Part shown: in pieces, positions 36,408-47,771 of the stretch
How positions within the stretch are numbered: the first letter of the stretch is position 1
How the letters are laid out: every line of letters starts with the position of its first letter
NCBI RefSeq assembly: GCF_007004725.1
Contig: NZ_ML660170.1
Span: forward strand, 1-64,000
Direction of reading: 5' to 3'
From: Aliikangiella coralliicola
Lineage (GTDB): Bacteria; Pseudomonadota; Gammaproteobacteria; Enterobacterales; Kangiellaceae
DNA length: 64,000 bases
Program-made: the position numbers and the translations under genes
The notes under the pieces: model-generated
Databases searched by the model: none
What the model saw: the letters and a program-made list of their open reading frames with translations, nothing else
Told to the model about the DNA's origin: nothing

Positions 36408-36776
36408 TCAAACGAGCGACCGAAACCCGCCATACACCATCCGTTCAGCATCAAAGATGGGCCTTGATGAACTAGTCAGTGGATTGATCAAATCTACCAT
36501 CCTTGGATCGGCTGCGACTCTTTTATTTACAAGATCACGTGCCTCACGAGATTCGAATGCAACCCAGCCGAAGATGACGACTTCATCCTCTTTTGAACTT
36601 GCCGCGTCAAAAAAAGATCGGGTGCCTTCCAAATTTGAATTGTCACAAACATATTCTGAGTAATCGAGTGCGCCGTGTTCCTTCCAAATCTTCGCAACCT
36701 TTTCAACGACGTCTCTATACGTCTGTAGCTGGTCACTTGGCACAGGTAGAACAAACCCGTCGATATAGTGTGTCAC
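36408..36776 (-). CDS. DUF1428 family protein
   Basis: 122 residues, typical length. Matches the DUF1428 pattern: YIDGFVLPVP, YRDVVEKVAKIWKEHGALDYSEYV, VIFGWVAFESREARD and FDAERMVYGGF. The family is a dimeric alpha-beta barrel fold, probably cytoplasmic, function unknown. Monocistronic. Confidence 0.92.
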   Translation of the reverse strand: MTHYIDGFVLPVPSDQLQTYRDVVEKVAKIWKEHGALDYSEYVCDNSNLEGTRSFFDAASSKEDEVVIFGWVAFESREARDLVNKRVAADPRMVDLINPLTSSSRPIFDAERMVYGGFRSLV

Positions 36777-36841
36777 GTTATCCTCCAGTCTTGTTACTAA
36801 ATATTGTGTTCAAGCAATATCAGACACTCAACTGATAGTCG

Positions 36842-37333
36842 TTAAGTGTTTGCTCGATGTTCATTGATTTTATAGGTTAACCAATTTTGTTCAACTGCCT
36901 CTATAAACCACGGTATTTGAAGCCACAAAGAGACTCCATGAAATTTTTGAGGCAGTTCCTTAATTAGTTCTCGTGCAATTTCTCGGGCCGCCCGATTTGG
37001 GTGCGATGGAGCTTTTCCCAACTGAACTAACAAGGCCCCGACCATACCGCTAACCTTTAGTGGATTATTTACTTCAAAAATTTCAATATCAACTTTATCT
37101 GGGGAAAAACCGTTTTCATGACCCCAAAACATTTCTTCATTCGATAATCCTGACCCCATGACAAAAAGGCGTCCATCAAACTTATTTACTATTACACCCG
37201 AAGAGCCAACAAACCCAACTCGAAAGTACCAAAACTTTTCCTGCTCAACAACATTGCTATCAAACTCCGTTACAAAGTGACTTTTTTTGTAGTCCTCGAC
37301 AATTGATTTTGCTTCTTCTAGAGTGATGGCCAT
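36842..37333 (-). CDS. Imm35/YrhB-like protein
   Basis: 163 residues, soluble. The N-terminal 90 residues (EEAKSIVEDYKK, FWYFRVGFVGSSGVIVNKFDGRLFVMGSG) fit the Imm35-type fold, where a hydrophobic strand is followed by a V-x-K-x-x-G turn. The family is found with polymorphic toxins as immunity and also as solitary genes. No toxin gene adjoins. The assignment is tentative. Confidence 0.55.
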   Translation of the reverse strand: MAITLEEAKSIVEDYKKSHFVTEFDSNVVEQEKFWYFRVGFVGSSGVIVNKFDGRLFVMGSGLSNEEMFWGHENGFSPDKVDIEIFEVNNPLKVSGMVGALLVQLGKAPSHPNRAAREIARELIKELPQKFHGVSLWLQIPWFIEAVEQNWLTYKINEHRANT

Positions 37334-37470
37334 ATATACATTTAATGTCCTAGTAATGGGCTAAAAATTATAGGTTAATACTAAGCGAAGCGAAAACGAG
37401 TCACTAATTTTAAAACGTAACTTCTTATTAATCCGGATCATTATGATACTGGGTATTTGGTATTAAGTTT

Positions 37471-37848
37471 CTAGTGCCCCATTGGGTCAAAATATGCCTC
37501 CCATGTTAAAGCACCAGCCATTTTTGATTTAGCCTTTTTCATAAACATCATCGCATTTTCGTGAGAGGAACAATTCATTAATGCCACACCAAGGTTAAAA
37601 AATGCGTGCTTGTTTACAGTACCATGATCTATTGCTTTTCTAAGATACTCAGCAGCTTCTTTATGATTGCCCATATCACACAAAACAGTACCATAGTTTA
37701 TTAGAGTGGTCTCATCATCAGGAGCCAAACTCAAAGCGCGTTCTAGTAGCCTTTTGGCTTCATCGAAGTTCAGATGCCATTTGGAACTATCTTTCCAAGT
37801 TTCACCTATCAATGATTTTACTTTCTTGTTTATATCTTCAATATTCAT
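37471..37848 (-). CDS. TPR-repeat protein, 125 aa
   Basis: Two to three tetratricopeptide repeats at about 28-105 (FDEAKRLLERALSLAPDD, TTLINYGTVLCDMGNHKEAAEYLRKAI, HAFFNLGVALMNCSSHENAMMFMKKA). Cytoplasmic, no signal peptide. TPRs mediate protein contacts; partner unknown. It lies among other small accessory genes. Confidence 0.75.
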   Translation of the reverse strand: MNIEDINKKVKSLIGETWKDSSKWHLNFDEAKRLLERALSLAPDDETTLINYGTVLCDMGNHKEAAEYLRKAIDHGTVNKHAFFNLGVALMNCSSHENAMMFMKKAKSKMAGALTWEAYFDPMGH

Positions 37849-38409
37849 TTCGATACTTAACAGTGATTTTATTCAGCTAAAAATAAAGCCAACCAGTCAA
37901 AAACTAAGTTTGAGTAAATTCTTTTTGCTTTCAATAGATTATTTAAGTAGCCGTATTCTAGCAGGTTTGACTTTATGTTTTTACCAAATAAAGTCAATTG
38001 GCGTGTTTTTAAAAATAGATATTAGATTCAAGTGTTTAAGTGAAATTCGGCAACCTATCCAACGGCATAAAGCCAACTTTGTTTAATATAACGAACACGT
38101 TATAGATCGCTTTGTTGAATGAATTGGTTGTCGAGAAAATAACTTATTCGGCTGTTTTGGATCCGTTTGGGTCAATCATATATCGTTCACAAATGACAGA
38201 TTAAGACTATGAACTACCATCTCCAGAATTAATTGAAGCAATATGTCGAAACGCTCAATTTAACTCTAAACCACTACAAATAAACATCCTGAAACATCTT
38301 ACCCAACCGATTCACACCTTATTGATCAACTATTTTAAAATTTTCTGTATCCTTTTTAATATTGTCTCACTATAACTCAGTGAAAAGACAACCATTCCAG
38401 GAGCAATAA
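37849..38409. other. Intergenic region, 561 bp
   Basis: AT-rich. No gene with a start and ribosome binding site was found. An ATG-less open frame at about 38205-38375 (including ELPSPELIEAICRNAQ) looks protein-like at its start but degrades, and may be a gene remnant. Promoter elements for the gene at 38410 must lie here. Confidence 0.45.
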
Positions 38410-39387
38410 ATGAAGAAGCATGTAAAGTTTGTTTGCGGGTTAGTGATTGCGGCATCATGCCATATCTCAACGAGTTTCGCCGAGATAGGTCAGCCGTCTG
38501 ACTGGTACCTTCATCTTGATGTCAACGGTCTACAAAAGAGTGTATTGAGCCAACAAGTCGATGTAGATTCCAAAAAAGGAATTAAGTTTCTAAAGCTTTT
38601 ATTCGGCGAACAAGTTTTTAATAAGGTGGAATTCATCACCGCGTTTGGAAATGCCAATCAGAAAAAGCGCGACAAAGCACTACTCGTTCAAGGTGACTTT
38701 ACCGTCAACAAAAAGCAAATTCGTGAGAGGCTGCAACAACTGGGCTTAACTAAATCCAGCGAAATTAATCAACAGGCTATCCATCACGGTACTCTCAAAA
38801 AAGTGCTCACCAATCTTCACGCTGATGCCAAGAAAGCAGGATTAATCGAATCGGACAAGGATATCAAAATTAAAGAACTCACAGAAAAAAGCGAGTTTAA
38901 AGAGTCTGTTTATGCCGCTTTTACCCATGATGACAATATTATCTTCAGCAACAACATTTCAGAGATAGAATCACTATTGCAAGATAAAAAAGCATCGCCT
39001 GCCGAAACGCAACCGGGAATTTTTAAAGTCGTGGTCGATATTCAGAAAGCCATGTTACACGCTGGAATCAACCTGGATGAAGAAGCGCAAGCCTTTAATT
39101 TCGAATCAATTTCGGCTAAACAATTGTCGCAAGTATCAGTTTCATACAACGAGAATGATATGGATTCCGAGCTGCAACTCGGCTTAAGCGCTGAAACCAC
39201 GGAAACGGCAACCAAGATTAAATCGATAGTTCAAGGCCTCGTAGCGCTCAAATCACTAACGGTCAAAAATCCAGCCATTACTAACCTACTCGCGAATATT
39301 CGTTTCGAGCAAGATGCGGGCGAGTTGAAAGTTATCATGTCAGGTTCGGTCGAAGCTTTTAAAGCATTACTCAATGGCAAAGACTAA
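38410..39387 (+). CDS. Exported protein of unknown function in ECF-sigma operon
   Basis: 325 residues with a signal peptide (cleaved after SFAE). Mostly helical-beta with many lysines, and no cysteine in the mature protein. Segments such as DWYLHLDVNGLQKS and FKVVVDIQKAMLHAG suggest a repeated alpha/beta domain; I do not recognise a family. It lies 14 bp upstream of an ECF sigma gene, so it may be the sensed or controlled envelope component. AGGAGC precedes the ATG. Confidence 0.75.
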   Translation: MKKHVKFVCGLVIAASCHISTSFAEIGQPSDWYLHLDVNGLQKSVLSQQVDVDSKKGIKFLKLLFGEQVFNKVEFITAFGNANQKKRDKALLVQGDFTVNKKQIRERLQQLGLTKSSEINQQAIHHGTLKKVLTNLHADAKKAGLIESDKDIKIKELTEKSEFKESVYAAFTHDDNIIFSNNISEIESLLQDKKASPAETQPGIFKVVVDIQKAMLHAGINLDEEAQAFNFESISAKQLSQVSVSYNENDMDSELQLGLSAETTETATKIKSIVQGLVALKSLTVKNPAITNLLANIRFEQDAGELKVIMSGSVEAFKALLNGKD

Positions 39388-39401
39388 CTAGAGATTACGC
39401 T

Positions 39402-39977
39402 TTGACAGAACAAGAACTGATTAGTCAAAGTTTAACCGGCGACACCAGTTGCTTTGAGCAACTGGTGATTCGCTATGAAAAAAAGTTAATGCGCTTTTTA
39501 ATACTACGCTGCAACTGTCGAAATGACGCCGACGACATATTTCAGGAAACCTTTTTAAATGCGCACCTCTATTTACAGAGTTACAACACGCGTTATGCGT
39601 TTAGCACCTGGCTTTTTAATATTGCGTTAAACCTGATTAAAAAACACGTTAAAGGTGGTTTGGAAAAAAGCAGCCAGAAAATAGACAGTCTGGAGCCCTC
39701 GAACCTGCCGACCGTTGAACCAGTTTTAGAGGCGAATCATGAGACGACGCAAAATACCACTCAAAATATTTGGCATTTAGCTAAAAAAACGCTCAACAAC
39801 GAACAGTTCTGCCTGTTGTGGTTTACTTATGCTGAGGAGTATACTGGTAGAGAAGTCGCATTTATGCTCGATAGAAGTCTTCCCTGGGTTAAGATTAATT
39901 TGATTAGAGCCAAACAACAGCTCAAACAGGCGCTAACCAGTGAAAACCTCAAACTTATCGACTTAATTTCGAGCTGA
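39402..39977 (+). CDS. ECF-type RNA polymerase sigma factor
   Basis: 191 residues from a TTG start. Region 2 is clear (CFEQLVIRYEKKLMRFLILRC, DADDIFQETFLNAHLYLQSY, FSTWLFNIALNLIKKH). Region 4 (LLWFTYAEEYTGREVAFMLDRSLPWVKINLIRAKQQLKQAL) is somewhat divergent in its helix-turn-helix. ECF sigmas direct stress-specific transcription and are held by a membrane anti-sigma. Its stop overlaps the next start (ATGA). Confidence 0.9.
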   Translation: MTEQELISQSLTGDTSCFEQLVIRYEKKLMRFLILRCNCRNDADDIFQETFLNAHLYLQSYNTRYAFSTWLFNIALNLIKKHVKGGLEKSSQKIDSLEPSNLPTVEPVLEANHETTQNTTQNIWHLAKKTLNNEQFCLLWFTYAEEYTGREVAFMLDRSLPWVKINLIRAKQQLKQALTSENLKLIDLISS

Positions 39978-40480
39978 TGATGGGAGAACAATTGACTATG
40001 GCCAACAAACCAACAATCACACAACTTGATACTGCGCGACAGTCACAAGACACTTCACTCGAAAAACAGTTAAAGCGTGAAGCTCAGGAACTCCCCTGTT
40101 CGGTAGACGACGATTTAAGGTCATCACTATTCCATCAACTAAAACAACAAAATGTAAGCGAGCAAACATCGGACAAGCCAACCAGGAAAATGCACTTTGC
40201 GCTGGCCGCCAGTGTTGTGTTTTCACTACTGGCTCTATCAGTCTATTTTAATTCAGGTCAATTACAGAAGCCTTCACCCGGTGTTGCCACTCAATCGGAA
40301 ATAACAGCCCCAGTTGATTCGCAAGCAACTAATTTGCGGACGACTAAAGAGCCCTCGATTGAGGAATTGCTATTTCGAGTAAATAATGAACAGAAACTCG
40401 CGTCACAGCAATTGGAGAATGAGTACAAAGCGATTCTGTCTGATATGGACAAAATTAAACGGCGAATTGTGGCTCTTTAG
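39977..40480 (+). CDS. Putative membrane anti-sigma factor
   Basis: 167 residues. A cytoplasmic N-terminal part of about 70 residues, one membrane helix (about 75-92, FALAASVVFSLLALSVYF), and a periplasmic tail with a helical end (EQKLASQQLENEYKAIL). The topology and the ATGA overlap with the ECF gene are typical of anti-sigma factors. The zinc-binding ZAS motif (HxxxCxxC) is not present, so it would be of another type. A second ATG seven codons in is a possible start. Confidence 0.68.
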   Translation: MMGEQLTMANKPTITQLDTARQSQDTSLEKQLKREAQELPCSVDDDLRSSLFHQLKQQNVSEQTSDKPTRKMHFALAASVVFSLLALSVYFNSGQLQKPSPGVATQSEITAPVDSQATNLRTTKEPSIEELLFRVNNEQKLASQQLENEYKAILSDMDKIKRRIVAL

Positions 40481-40816
40481 GGTTTGCTTTCAAAAGTCTC
40501 AGGTTAGAATATTTTACTTTAAGAAAAACACATAACCAGTTGAAAAATATAGAAATAGATTTATCTGAATATTACTTTATAGATACTTCGAATCAGAACC
40601 AACCAATTCCCCCTATCTCAATTAATCCGTTCAATTAAACCAATCATTTGCCATATTCCCTGCAGCCAGTAGAGTCTATATCAGTAAGGAAAACTTCGAT
40701 TTAGCCCCACATAACAGATTAGCCAAAAATAATGATGCGAATGATGTCGCTTATATCGTAAAATGCGTGCGATCATTACTATCTACCACTGTTTATCAAT
40801 TATTAAGTTGGGATCT
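40481..40816. other. Intergenic region, 336 bp
   Basis: AT-rich, no gene or RNA recognised. Presumably holds the promoter of the downstream gene. Confidence 0.45.
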
Positions 40817-41935
40817 ATGCTAAACGAACAACAAGAAGCGCTTTTAGACCAAGACGTTACAACATCTGCGGACCAAACCGAGACAACAGACAAAGAACAT
40901 TGTGTTGCTCAACTTAACACCTTGATTAACGCTAATTGGACTGATTATTACCAGGCGTTGTCGCAACTAGCTGCTAACTACCAGATACCCGAGTGTTTAA
41001 AATTACTGAATGCCGCCGACGAGATTCTCAATCAAGCAGACGATCCGGCAAATGCCTCTCAAACTGAGCGTTACTTGATTGGAGGCGTGAAAGATGCACA
41101 AACCGCGAACCAATTTCCCTTTGATACTCAGATTCTGGGTAACATGGAAAGCTTTGCATCATTTAAAAAGTTGCTAAGAAACGATCCCGCTGGTATTGCA
41201 AAATTACTCAAAATTATTCCTAAAACCGGACCCATTGATGGTTGGCATTTCATGCAATTTATTGACAGCTACCAACAGCTATTCGCCGCTAACGGTTTCA
41301 AGCAGTCTGTTTTGTTTCCCGCTACCCGTCTGCTAAGCATGAAGCGCCCCGATCAATTTGTTGCAATTAGTGAAGCAACCGCTGACACTTTTTACAGCGC
41401 CCTTAAAATAAAACCGTTGAAAAAACAGGATTTTCAACGGTACTGGGACGAAATTATTACGGCGATACACAAAACTGACTGGTTTCAAACCAATCAACCG
41501 ACCGACCCGGCACAGCTCCCCTTTCACCGCGGCAGAATGGCATTACTGGAACGATTTGCGGCGACACCCGCTGCAGGGCTAGTCATTCAAAACTCACCGG
41601 ATTTAGATGAAGTGCAAACGTCGACGGAAGAAATGACCTCCGTCCCAGCGGCAAACCATGTTACCGATAAACCTCAAAGTCACTCTGTTCTGGCTAATGA
41701 ATACCAGCCTAAGGTTAAAAAAGCACCGGTAGCGCAGCCAAAAAAGATGACCATAGACAAGCGCAAAACGGCCAAAACCAATATCGCGGCGGCGACTAAA
41801 TTAATGTCTCAATATTATTTTGCTAACAAAGAAAAGTTCGCCAAAGTCAACGTCAAAGCCCACCGTGAAAGCATTATCCAACGGCTTGTTGACGGCGAGT
41901 CAGTTGCTGAAGTATTTGAGTCGCTATTAAACTGA
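40817..41935 (+). CDS. Hypothetical cytoplasmic protein, 372 aa
   Basis: Start chosen at the ATG at 40817 (TTGGGATCT upstream) because the 18 residues before it look like leader sequence. Acidic helical N-terminal domain to about 270, a Pro/Ser/Thr-rich linker, and a basic helical C-terminal 70 residues (KMTIDKRKTAKTNIAAATK). The layout suggests a nucleic-acid-associated protein, but I do not recognise a family. It precedes the YebC-family gene by 55 bp in the same direction. Confidence 0.7.
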   Translation: MLNEQQEALLDQDVTTSADQTETTDKEHCVAQLNTLINANWTDYYQALSQLAANYQIPECLKLLNAADEILNQADDPANASQTERYLIGGVKDAQTANQFPFDTQILGNMESFASFKKLLRNDPAGIAKLLKIIPKTGPIDGWHFMQFIDSYQQLFAANGFKQSVLFPATRLLSMKRPDQFVAISEATADTFYSALKIKPLKKQDFQRYWDEIITAIHKTDWFQTNQPTDPAQLPFHRGRMALLERFAATPAAGLVIQNSPDLDEVQTSTEEMTSVPAANHVTDKPQSHSVLANEYQPKVKKAPVAQPKKMTIDKRKTAKTNIAAATKLMSQYYFANKEKFAKVNVKAHRESIIQRLVDGESVAEVFESLLN

Positions 41936-41990
41936 TGTGGTCTAATCCACCACCCGAAAACCTTAACTAAACGATAAAGAGAATCAAGTT

Positions 41991-42707
41991 ATGGGCAGAG
42001 CCTACCAAAACCGAAAAGAATCCATGGCAAAAACCTCTGACGCTAATGCCAAGGTTTATAGCAAATATAGTCGCGAAATTTACGTCACGGCTAAATCGGG
42101 TGGACCCGATCCTGAAGCTAACCTCGCGTTACGTAGCTTGCTTGAGCGCGCAAAACGAGACCAAGTGCCAAGTCATGTGATCGAAAAAGCAATTGATAAA
42201 TCACAAGGTGCCGGTGGAGAAGATTTTGATACAGCCCGTTACGAAGGCTTCGGACCCGGTAACTGCATGGTGATTGTAGACTGTCTCACTGATAATCCCA
42301 ATCGAACCTTCGGCGATGTTCGTCAATGCTTTACTAAAACTAAATCGAAAATTGGTGCGCAAGGCGCGGTTTCACATATGTTCGACCACAGTGCGATTTT
42401 CGTTTTTGCGGGTGATGATGAAGAGGCAGTGCTCGAAGCTTTAATGGAAGAAGATGTTGATGTGACCGATATCGAAAGTGACGATGGAAAAATTACGGTA
42501 TTTACGCCTAATACAGAATATTTCAAAGCCAAACAGACGCTAATCAATATTATTGAAAATATTGAGTTTGAAATTGATGAAATACAATTTATTCCACAAA
42601 CAATGACTGCGATTGGCGAAGAAGATCAAGAAATGTTTGAAAAGTTTCTAGATATGTTGAACGACCTGGACGACGTTCAAAATGTCTACCATAATGCCGA
42701 GATTTGA
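41991..42707 (+). CDS. YebC/PmpR family transcriptional/translational regulator, YeeN subgroup
   Basis: 238 residues, normal for YebC-family proteins. It begins [16 protein letters not shown], the YeeN-like variant rather than the AGHSKWANIK start of YebC. The family core is visible: [33 protein letters not shown] and [23 protein letters not shown]. YebC-type proteins have been linked to transcription regulation and to translation of difficult peptide stretches. The organism probably has a canonical yebC elsewhere. Confidence 0.9.
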   Translation: MGRAYQNRKESMAKTSDANAKVYSKYSREIYVTAKSGGPDPEANLALRSLLERAKRDQVPSHVIEKAIDKSQGAGGEDFDTARYEGFGPGNCMVIVDCLTDNPNRTFGDVRQCFTKTKSKIGAQGAVSHMFDHSAIFVFAGDDEEAVLEALMEEDVDVTDIESDDGKITVFTPNTEYFKAKQTLINIIENIEFEIDEIQFIPQTMTAIGEEDQEMFEKFLDMLNDLDDVQNVYHNAEI

Positions 42708-42721
42708 AGCATGTGATTTAT

Positions 42722-42760
42722 CCCCTCTCCCCAACCCTCTCCCAAAGGGAGAGGGAGCTA
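42722..42760. repeat. CCCTCTCCC inverted repeat
   Basis: CCCTCTCCC (42735-42743), AAA, GGGAGAGGG (42747-42755), preceded by a further CCCTCTCCCC. This is the common intergenic palindrome seen many times in proteobacterial genomes. An A-run, not a T-run, follows on the plus strand, so it is not a standard terminator for the upstream gene. Confidence 0.75.
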
Positions 42761-42870
42761 AAAAAAAACGCTTAGTTGCGCTAAAAAGAGTTTCTGCCTT
42801 ACACTTTTCTTGGTTAGAATCGGCAATTTACACAAGTCCTTCCCTGTTTCAATCCAGTTGGTAATTAACT

Positions 42871-44232
42871 TTATGGTTTAATTTCAACTCTCTCGTTACC
42901 ACCACTTTCACATCTTTTGGTAATAAAATAATGAACAAAAATAATAGCCACAACGCCAAATACAAAATTTCCGATTGCCTGCCCAATCAAAATTCCTTCA
43001 ACACCGTAAAGTACGCTAAAAATATAGACAAATGGAATGGTGCCAACCGTTGCTTTCATCCAATTTGTCAGCGTTGAATAAAAAGGCTTCCCAAGATTGT
43101 TAAAGACCGCATTACTAACAAATGTAATGCCGGTAAATAGAAATGACAAAGAGACATAATGACAAAAAAGTAAGAGTAATTTTTTTGCGTCGCCTGTGGC
43201 ATTAAATACAGCAACCAGATAGTCCGATAAAACGATGAGACCTAACCAAATAAACAAGACATAACTAGCGACAAAAATATACGCAAACGATATTGTGCGC
43301 TTAATTCGTTGATATTCCTTCGCGCCGTAATTCTGGCCAATAATTGGTCCGACCGCACCAGACAAACCAAATACCACAGAAAACGCAACCGGTATCACTC
43401 GGCCAATTATCGAAAAACCCGCCACAGCACTGTCGCCAAAACTCGCAGTTACATAGATAATGTAAGCATTACCAACCGGTGTCGCCAAATTGGTGAGTAA
43501 GGCCGGAGAAGCGATAGCAAAAATTTCTTTGCCGTTGGCGCTTATTTTTGCATAACAAATTCGAGTAAAAAACGAGTGGTGCTTGAATAACACATAACCG
43601 GAAATTAAAAACATCGAAACTCTTGCGAGCGCTGATGCGACTGCGGCCCCTTCGACTCCCATATCGAGCGAAAAGATTAGTATTGGATCAAGAACGCCAT
43701 TAACAACACTGCCACCGAGCGTCGAAAACATGGCCGCCTTAGCTGCGCCCAAACTTCTCAGAGTCGCACTAAAACACATTGCTAATCCCAAAAATGGTAA
43801 CGCAGGAACAACAATCAGCAGGTAGTTCTGAGCAAACTCTAACGTCTTTCCGGTTGCGCCTAACGAGTTCAGCAACAATTTAATGTTAGGGACAATCAGT
43901 GCAACAATTATCACGCTAATGACAAACGTTATGGACGCAGAACTTATGAACTTGTCTTTCGCCTCCTGGTATTGGGTCATTCCAATGGCTTTGGCGGTAA
44001 CAACTCCTGTTGCGATCGAAAGACCGATACAAATAGATGTCGTGAAAAAAGTAATGGTTCCGGCATAACCGATTGCAGCAGCCAGCTCAGACTCACCGAG
44101 CAAACTGAGAAAGAACATATCGAGAAGATCGACAAAAAATACCCCCAGTATCGCCGCTGAAGAAGACAGCGACATGGTAATGATATGTCTGACTATAGAG
44201 CCTGTAACGAATTTCGGTTGAGGGTCTGTCAT
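42871..44232 (-). CDS. MATE-family multidrug/cation efflux transporter
   Basis: 453 residues with 12 hydrophobic segments in two homologous halves. MATE features include LPFLGLAMCFSATLRSLGAAKAAM in the first half, and SGAVGPIIGQNYGAKEYQRIKR in the second. It exports organic cations or drugs in exchange for sodium or protons. Alone between a palindromic repeat and a divergent membrane gene. Confidence 0.93.
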   Translation of the reverse strand: MTDPQPKFVTGSIVRHIITMSLSSSAAILGVFFVDLLDMFFLSLLGESELAAAIGYAGTITFFTTSICIGLSIATGVVTAKAIGMTQYQEAKDKFISSASITFVISVIIVALIVPNIKLLLNSLGATGKTLEFAQNYLLIVVPALPFLGLAMCFSATLRSLGAAKAAMFSTLGGSVVNGVLDPILIFSLDMGVEGAAVASALARVSMFLISGYVLFKHHSFFTRICYAKISANGKEIFAIASPALLTNLATPVGNAYIIYVTASFGDSAVAGFSIIGRVIPVAFSVVFGLSGAVGPIIGQNYGAKEYQRIKRTISFAYIFVASYVLFIWLGLIVLSDYLVAVFNATGDAKKLLLLFCHYVSLSFLFTGITFVSNAVFNNLGKPFYSTLTNWMKATVGTIPFVYIFSVLYGVEGILIGQAIGNFVFGVVAIIFVHYFITKRCESGGNERVEIKP

Positions 44233-44416
44233 CGAATTTATTCTCGTTAACCTTATTTTTGATAACCCAATTGAAATATAGACAAAATTACAGCCTGAGA
44301 AGGCAGTTTATCAGAATTAAGAATTATTATGGTTAGGACATTGATCGAGAACAGGAACTGCCAGACGACATTAAGGTATATTTTAACCGCATGACAGGCA
44401 GAATAATCTGATCGAC

Positions 44417-45037
44417 ATGCAACCAAGAAAACTTCGAGATAATCACTTTCTACAAGCCATGATTGTATGGCTAATCATACTTTGGTCATTGACCGCTATC
44501 GAACCTTTTGATCGCAGCGACTGGCTGCTGGAAAACCTGTTAGTTTTCGCCACGCTAATCTTACTTGGGTTAACTTATCGCAGATTTACTTTTTCAAATG
44601 CATCCTATTTTCAACTTTGTGTTTTTTTAAGCTTGCATTTAATTGGCGCACACTACACTTACGCAGAAACGCCACTTGGATTCTGGCTGCAGGAGACATT
44701 CGATTTGTCTCGAAACCACTATGATCGCATTGTGCATTGCGCTTTTGGATTATTGTTAGCGGCGCCGTTTTATGAACTCCTTAGCCGCCAGTCAGGGTTG
44801 AAGCATTCCTGGCGTTATCTTATGACAATAACGGTGATTGTTGCATTAAGTGCCCTTTATGAGTTGTTAGAAGCAATTACGGCGGTTATTGTCAGTCCCG
44901 AACTCGGGGCTGCTTTCCTCGGTACTCAGGGGGATGAATGGGATGCTCAAAAAGATAGCTTTGTGGCAACTGTCGGTTCAATCGTCAGCATGCTCATTCT
45001 CTACTTTTATCAGAAACGAAATCCCCTTCCAAACTAA
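44417..45037 (+). CDS. DUF2238 (YjdF-like) membrane protein
   Basis: 206 residues with about six hydrophobic segments. Conserved acidic and histidine motifs of the family are present: HLIGAHYTYAETPLG, RNHYDRIVHCAFGLLLAAP, and GTQGDEWDAQKDSF. Function unknown; the Asp-x-x-x-H arrangement in the membrane suggests a metal site. Its ribosome binding site is weak. Confidence 0.88.
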   Translation: MQPRKLRDNHFLQAMIVWLIILWSLTAIEPFDRSDWLLENLLVFATLILLGLTYRRFTFSNASYFQLCVFLSLHLIGAHYTYAETPLGFWLQETFDLSRNHYDRIVHCAFGLLLAAPFYELLSRQSGLKHSWRYLMTITVIVALSALYELLEAITAVIVSPELGAAFLGTQGDEWDAQKDSFVATVGSIVSMLILYFYQKRNPLPN

Positions 45038-45116
45038 TCACTTGATGTTTTACTTCTAACTTCAATCTTTACGGCCATCCTTGGCCTGTGATTGAATTGA
45101 GTTTTATCGTTGATGC

Positions 45117-47285
<2,169 letters not shown>

Positions 47286-47362
47286 TTACCTCCAGGAAGG
47301 TCAAAAATTTAAATTTTTTGTTTTGTGCAACAATAAGTTTAAGTGCTAAACAAAACAAAGTT

Positions 47363-47376
47363 TTGACCTAAATCAA
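47363..47376 (-). promoter_or_regulatory. FNR/DNR-type box before nirS
   Basis: TTGACCTAAATCAA fits the TTGAT-N4-ATCAA consensus with one mismatch. Its centre is 87 bp upstream of the nirS ATG, leaving room for a class II promoter with a leader of about 45 bases. It implies activation by low oxygen or nitric oxide. Confidence 0.8.
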
Positions 47377-47488
47377 GTTACCAACCGGCGTTTAAAGAAA
47401 TCGAAAAAAACACCTGAAGAAAGTAATTTTTTGAACAGCAAGACAATCTTAAAAGCCAGTTAGAACCGTTCACAACACAATAACTTTC

Positions 47489-47655
47489 GTTAACTAACTT
47501 TATAAAATATCCATATTTATTTTAGGGTTAATTGCTGCAGAGTTGAGGCTTGTTAACACGAGTTAGACCACGCTAATTTTGTTAACTAATTTTTGTTAAC
47601 TAATCTTTAAAATACCCATTTTTATTTTAGGGTTATTTCCTGTGGAGAAAGTTGC
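47489..47655. repeat. Two direct copies of a 60-bp segment
   Basis: The segment beginning GTTAACTAAC at 47489 recurs, diverged, from 47595, 106 bp away. The best conserved part is TTTATTTTAGGGTTA. A local tandem duplication; role unknown. Confidence 0.7.
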
Positions 47656-47771
47656 AAGGCAATCAATTTTGAGTGATTGAAATAATTACAAAAGCATTAG
47701 CGACCATCTTTGATAGCCGCTTAAAGCAATGAGCAATATGAAGCGTTTTTCGATATGGTTTTACGATTAGA

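Noticed and set aside
38205-38375. Possible gene remnant containing ELPSPELIEAICRNAQ
   Set aside because: No start codon, no ribosome binding site, and the later residues look non-protein-like; no family could be named.
42722-42760. Rho-independent terminator after the YeeN-like gene
   Set aside because: The stem is good, but an A-run rather than a T-run follows on the transcribed strand; it is a common dispersed palindrome.
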